NCBI GenBank assembly: GCA_045644545.1
Contig: JAZRHC010000011.1
Span: forward strand, 16,096-80,095
Length of the DNA: 64,000 nt
DNA from: Scatosoma sp045644545
GTDB taxonomy: Bacteria; Bacillota; Clostridia; Christensenellales; Borkfalkiaceae
Reading direction: 5' to 3'
In this document: in pieces, positions 60,707 through 64,000 of the stretch
Layout: every line of letters starts with the position of its first letter
Position numbering within the stretch: the first letter of the stretch is position 1
The notes under the pieces: generated by a model
What the model was told of the DNA's origin: nothing
The model's input: only the letters and a program-made list of their open reading frames with translations
Databases searched by the model: none
Position numbers and translations under genes: made by a program

Positions 60707-62539
60707 TTAAAATACGATTTTTACGAAGCGGTCTACGCCTGCGAAGTCTTTGACGATCATTGAATAATCGCAACGCTTGAACAGCTTCGCCACTTCTTTT
60801 GCCTGCCCCGCGCCGACTTCCATTATCAGCGTGCCGCCGCGATTTAAGCATTTGCCGACCTCTTCGGCGATCTTGCGATAGAAATCAAGCCCGTCTTCGC
60901 CGCCGTCGAGGGCTAAGCGGGGCTCGAAGTTCTTCACCTCGCGCTGTAAGTTATCGAGCTCCGCCGTGGGGATATACGGCGGGTTGCAAACGATAATATC
61001 GTATCTGCCGCGAAGGCGTTTGAAAAGATCGGATTGCACGAATTTGATATCCGCCTCGTTCGCCTCGGCGTTTTGCTTAGCGAGTTCGAGCGCGTCCGCG
61101 CTGATATCCGAAGCGACGACGGTGCATTTTCTGCCGTTCTTTTCAAGCTCTTTATACACCGCGATCGCGATCGCGCCGCTGCCCGTGCAAAGGTCGAGAA
61201 TGGTGTTTTCTTCTTCCGCGCAACCCACGACCATCTGCGCGAGCTCTTCCGTTTCGGGGCGCGGGATCAACACGCGTTCGTCTACTTTGATCTTGTAGCC
61301 GTAAAAATCCGCGTCGCCGAAAATATACCAAAGCGGTCTGCCCGTCAGGCGTTCTTCGACGATTTTTTGAATCTTTTTCACTTTCGCGAGCTTTAAAATG
61401 CGCTCCTCGCTCGCAACCGCGCTCTTGGGAATATCGAGGGTAAGCGCGAAGATCCACTCGGCTTCGTCCTCTTCGATCCCCTCTGCCGCAAAACGCTTTT
61501 TGAGCCGTTTTAAAATTTCGCTCATTTTGCCCGCGGTGACGAAATACCGTTCGGGGATATTCGGGTCGGCGTCCATTGCGAGCACCGTTTGAAAGGCGGC
61601 GATCGCACATTCGATCATTTTATCTTCGGGCTCGCGGGTGGTGATCTTTTGAAGCAACAGCCCCGGCCATTTGAAGATCAGAAAAAATTTATTCTGCGTT
61701 TTGGCAAGCAACTTTAAGATCTCGTAGGAAATCCCCGCCACGACGGGCAACATCAAGATTTTAAACAAGAACCGAAGCAAGGAATTGAGCACGTCGCTGT
61801 CGGTATACAGCCAGCCCGCCACCAGTACGTTCACGAGCGAGAACACCAGAACGCTCACGATCATTACGAGGAATAAAAAGGTCGTGCCGCAACGGTCGTG
61901 CAGGCGCGAACAGCCGCGCACGTTTTCGACCGTAAGCTCTTTGCCCTCTTCGAAGCAGGTGATCGTTTTATGCTCCGCGCCGTGGTACATATACACGCGT
62001 TTTAAGTCGGGAATCAGCCCGATCAAAAGCACGTAGAGAATGAAGATCAGCATACGAATGCCGCCCTCGGCAAGGTTGAACCAAAAGCCTTCGAGCCCGC
62101 GGCTGGTTTTATCGAGCGGGAAAAGCCCCGTAATCCATTGCGGTAATAAAATAAAAATGGCAAGGGCGAGAATCACGCCGAGCACCGTGGCGAACACGTT
62201 GAACACGCCGTTTACGTTGATTTTATGCTTTTCTTCCAGCCATTTGGTGGCTTTCGAGGGCTGTTCGGAATCCTCCGTTTGCACGTCGGCGCTACGCATC
62301 AAAACGCGGTTGCCCACCACGAGCGAGGAAACGAAATTCACCACGCCGCGAATAAAGGGAATACGGGTGATCTTTTTGCGTTTTTCGGGTGGCGTGAGGC
62401 GTTCGGATTCGATTTGAATCACGCCTTCGGGGTCGCGCACGGCGGTTACCATCGCGGTTTTGCCCCGCATCATCACCCCTTCCATAACGGCTTGCCCACC
62501 GATATAAGTACAGTTTTTGGTTTTCTTGGTCTTTTTCAT
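60707..62539 (-). CDS. prmC: DUF1385 membrane protein fused to PrmC glutamine methyltransferase
   Basis: The 610-aa protein combines two genes that are normally separate neighbours. Residues about 1-310 are DUF1385 (YIGGQAVMEGVMMRG, VYMYHGAEHKTITCFEEG) with four or so membrane segments. Residues about 330-610 are PrmC/HemK: PLWYIFGDADFYGYKI, RVLIPRPETEELA, SAM motif DLCTGSGAIAIAV and NPPYIP at about 519-524. PrmC N5-methylates the GGQ glutamine of release factors, and prfA follows directly. No stop or frameshift separates the halves. The fusion would tether PrmC to the membrane. Confidence 0.94.
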   Translation of the reverse strand: MKKTKKTKNCTYIGGQAVMEGVMMRGKTAMVTAVRDPEGVIQIESERLTPPEKRKKITRIPFIRGVVNFVSSLVVGNRVLMRSADVQTEDSEQPSKATKWLEEKHKINVNGVFNVFATVLGVILALAIFILLPQWITGLFPLDKTSRGLEGFWFNLAEGGIRMLIFILYVLLIGLIPDLKRVYMYHGAEHKTITCFEEGKELTVENVRGCSRLHDRCGTTFLFLVMIVSVLVFSLVNVLVAGWLYTDSDVLNSLLRFLFKILMLPVVAGISYEILKLLAKTQNKFFLIFKWPGLLLQKITTREPEDKMIECAIAAFQTVLAMDADPNIPERYFVTAGKMSEILKRLKKRFAAEGIEEDEAEWIFALTLDIPKSAVASEERILKLAKVKKIQKIVEERLTGRPLWYIFGDADFYGYKIKVDERVLIPRPETEELAQMVVGCAEEENTILDLCTGSGAIAIAVYKELEKNGRKCTVVASDISADALELAKQNAEANEADIKFVQSDLFKRLRGRYDIIVCNPPYIPTAELDNLQREVKNFEPRLALDGGEDGLDFYRKIAEEVGKCLNRGGTLIMEVGAGQAKEVAKLFKRCDYSMIVKDFAGVDRFVKIVF

Positions 62540-62559
62540 AGAAATTACGCTTTATTTAT

Positions 62560-62588
62560 AGTATAGAGTTGAGGTAGAGTTAAGGCAA
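62560..62588 (-). promoter_or_regulatory. Promoter of the DUF1385-PrmC/prfA operon
   Basis: Minus strand TTGCCT - 17 bp - TATACT. Confidence 0.72.
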
Positions 62589-62674
62589 CCCCACAAGGGA
62601 GTTTACTTCTCGTAAACGAGCAAGGGGCGCGCAGGCGCGACGAAGAAATGCGCAGCTTATACGGTTAAAACAAA

Positions 62675-62704
62675 GGGCTTTAAAGGAACTAACCCTTAAA
62701 GCCC
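62675..62704 (-). terminator. rpmE terminator
   Basis: GGGCTTTAA and TTAAAGCCC arms, then TTTGTTTT on the minus strand. The region 62589-62670 beyond it shows no gene. Confidence 0.82.
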
Positions 62705-62718
62705 GAGCGTTTCTACCA

Positions 62719-62922
62719 TTATAAGCCGTATCTCTTTTTGAATCTGTCGACACGTCCACCGGTATCAACTAACTTCTGCTTGCCCGTAAAGAACGGATGA
62801 CAATTGCTGCAGATATCCACTTTCATTACGTCGCCTTCTTTCGTCGTACCCGTTTTGAAAGTCGCACCGCAAGCGCAAGTTACAGTTACTTCGTGATATT
62901 TGGGATGTATATCAGCTTTCAT
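62719..62922 (-). CDS. rpmE: 50S ribosomal protein bL31 (zinc form)
   Basis: The 67-aa protein starts MKADIHPKYHEVTVTCACGA and carries four cysteines (CACG and CSNCH) that bind zinc. It ends with VDRFKKRYG. This zinc form is the standard type; the paralogue used under zinc starvation is not here. It has its own promoter and terminator. Confidence 0.97.
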   Translation of the reverse strand: MKADIHPKYHEVTVTCACGATFKTGTTKEGDVMKVDICSNCHPFFTGKQKLVDTGGRVDRFKKRYGL

Positions 62923-62975
62923 TTTTTCACCTCGCGTTTATTTTCGCAATAGCAATTTCGGCTAAATGCTTACTT

Positions 62976-63004
62976 ATTATATAGCTTTTTTTTTCCTTCG
63001 TCAA
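62976..63004 (-). promoter_or_regulatory. rpmE promoter
   Basis: Minus strand TTGACG - 17 bp - TATAAT. Confidence 0.85.
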
Positions 63005-63033
63005 CTGTTTTTGCGCTAATTTATAAAAAATAG

Positions 63034-63062
63034 TTGCAAATTTCCCAAAAATGCGCTATACT
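63034..63062 (+). promoter_or_regulatory. Promoter of the dehydrogenase gene
   Basis: Plus strand TTGCAA - 17 bp - TATACT, followed by a 115-base leader containing GAGCGG...CCGCTC and other short stems before the ATG at 63185. Confidence 0.75.
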
Positions 63063-63184
63063 TATATTGGTTCGTTATAAGGAGCGGAATTTTCCGTCAT
63101 TCTTTCCCGCTCTCGCGAATACGTTAAACTATAAAAAACCGTTAGCCCGCTTGGAGCTCTAAGCGCGGCAGTAAGGAATTTCGT

Positions 63185-64000
63185 ATGAAAGTTTGGCAAT
63201 TATCTTCTCCTCGCAATTTACAGCACGCAGCCGCGCCCGATTTAAAGCTTTCGGAAGGCAAAGTGAAAGTAAAGATCACTAAGGCGCTCCTTTCCGAAGC
63301 GGACGTTTCGGTTTTTTCCGGCGCGCTCAAAGTCAAATGCCCCTTTATTCCCGGTAAATTCGCCATCGGGCAGATCACCGAGGTCGAAGAGGATTGTTTT
63401 TTGAAAAAGGGCGATCGCGTGTATCTTGCGGGCGTGACCGAGGACGAAACCGCCGAGGACGGGCTTTTGATCGCGGGCGAAACGACGGACGGCTTTTACC
63501 GTGATTTTTGCCTCGCGAACGTGGACGACGCGTATCCCCTCCCTGCTTCCGTTTCCGACGAAGCGGCGTTTTTGATCGACGCCGTCGCGCTCGCCGAGCG
63601 TATCGTGGACGAAATGCACGTGACGGTGGGTCAGCACGTACTCGTCGTAGGCGGGGGGTTATACGGGAATATTTTATGCCAGATCCTCATTTATCACCGC
63701 GCCGTGCCCATTTTAGCCGACAACAACAAAGAACGGCTGGATCGCGCGAAAAAGAGCGGGATTTATTATACCTTCGCGTACGACGAAACGCTGAGAGAAA
63801 ACGTTTTGAAGGTGACGGGCGGAAAAAAGGCGGACGCGGCGGTGTATCTCGCGTTTTCCAACCGCACCGAGCCTTCCTCTATTTTCTCTTTGGTGTCGCG
63901 AGGGGCGTACGTGGCGTTTGCGGCGTTGACGGGCAAAAAGCTCAACGTAAACCTTGAAAACGCGTTGAAAAACAACGTGACCGTGAAAGGGATTACGGAA
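63185..64000 (+). CDS. Medium-chain alcohol dehydrogenase-like protein, 3' end beyond window
   Basis: The 272 visible residues begin MKVWQLSSPRNLQHAAAP, the GroES-like N-domain of medium-chain dehydrogenases. The Rossmann segment VLVVGGGLYGNILCQIL lies at about residues 155-170. The zinc ligands of classical alcohol dehydrogenases (Cys near 38, His-Glu near 60, four structural Cys near 95-110) are not seen, so it may be a zinc-free reductase or a sugar-alcohol dehydrogenase relative. An AAGGA site lies before the ATG. It diverges from rpmE with its own promoter. Confidence 0.85.
   Translation, partial: MKVWQLSSPRNLQHAAAPDLKLSEGKVKVKITKALLSEADVSVFSGALKVKCPFIPGKFAIGQITEVEEDCFLKKGDRVYLAGVTEDETAEDGLLIAGETTDGFYRDFCLANVDDAYPLPASVSDEAAFLIDAVALAERIVDEMHVTVGQHVLVVGGGLYGNILCQILIYHRAVPILADNNKERLDRAKKSGIYYTFAYDETLRENVLKVTGGKKADAAVYLAFSNRTEPSSIFSLVSRGAYVAFAALTGKKLNVNLENALKNNVTVKGITE

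Overview
The window reads as the chromosome of a low-oxygen-adapted member of the Bacillota, most likely class Clostridia. The evidence is a Firmicutes-type yicC-gmk-rpoZ-priA-def-fmt cluster, the pcrA-ligA pair, a ferredoxin-dependent indolepyruvate oxidoreductase operon, a flavoprotein-rubredoxin fusion, DUF5685 and DUF1385 genes, and textbook sigma-A promoters that nearly all have a 17-bp spacer. Assignment below class is not possible from the sequence. Host DNA is visibly GC-rich. The stretch from about 26.1 to 50.4 kb is visibly AT-richer.

Layout. At 1-5.1 kb is the yicC-to-fmt housekeeping operon. At 5.1-10.5 kb are ligA, pcrA (with an unusual low-complexity linker) and rpsU. At 10.6-12.6 kb is a redox group: nitroreductase, sugar isomerase-like protein and high-molecular-weight rubredoxin. 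At 12.7-14.7 kb, glmM sits beside an orphan GlmU acetyltransferase domain. At 15.1-17.3 kb are a ferritin-like gene, a stray copy of the glmM 3' end, and a SLOG-like/HTH divergent pair. At 17.3-24.9 kb are YhaN/YhaO-like nuclease genes, a paaI-iorA-iorB-paaK operon for aryl-pyruvate catabolism, and a LOG-family gene.

From 26,152 to 50,415 lies a 24.3-kb integrated element. It is inserted in the 3' end of rlmD and bounded by an 11-bp direct repeat. The displaced rlmD tail lies at 25.8-26.15 kb, followed by the remnant of a second serine recombinase. The element carries a large serine recombinase, a BRO-Fic protein, an ADP-ribosyltransferase-like DUF3990 protein with its HTH partner, and an RNase III-like gene with an HTH gene. 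It also carries an ImmR/ImmA-like pair and a type I restriction-modification locus whose specificity gene has two promoterless alternative cassettes, inverted repeats and its own tyrosine recombinase. An uncharacterised three-gene operon includes a half-HsdS and an HsdM-like protein with a degenerate catalytic motif. A replication-initiator-like gene and two promoter-to-terminator small RNA candidates complete it. No relaxase or conjugation apparatus was recognised, so it looks like a defence island on a site-specific integrative element rather than a self-transmissible one.

To the right of the element, normal chromosome resumes: rlmD (hybrid 3' end), a membrane protein, a J-domain-like protein, DUF5685, thrC, a P-loop protein, an aminotransferase, an LRR lipoprotein, prfA, a DUF1385-PrmC fusion, rpmE and the start of an alcohol dehydrogenase-like gene. 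No rRNA, tRNA or CRISPR array was seen.
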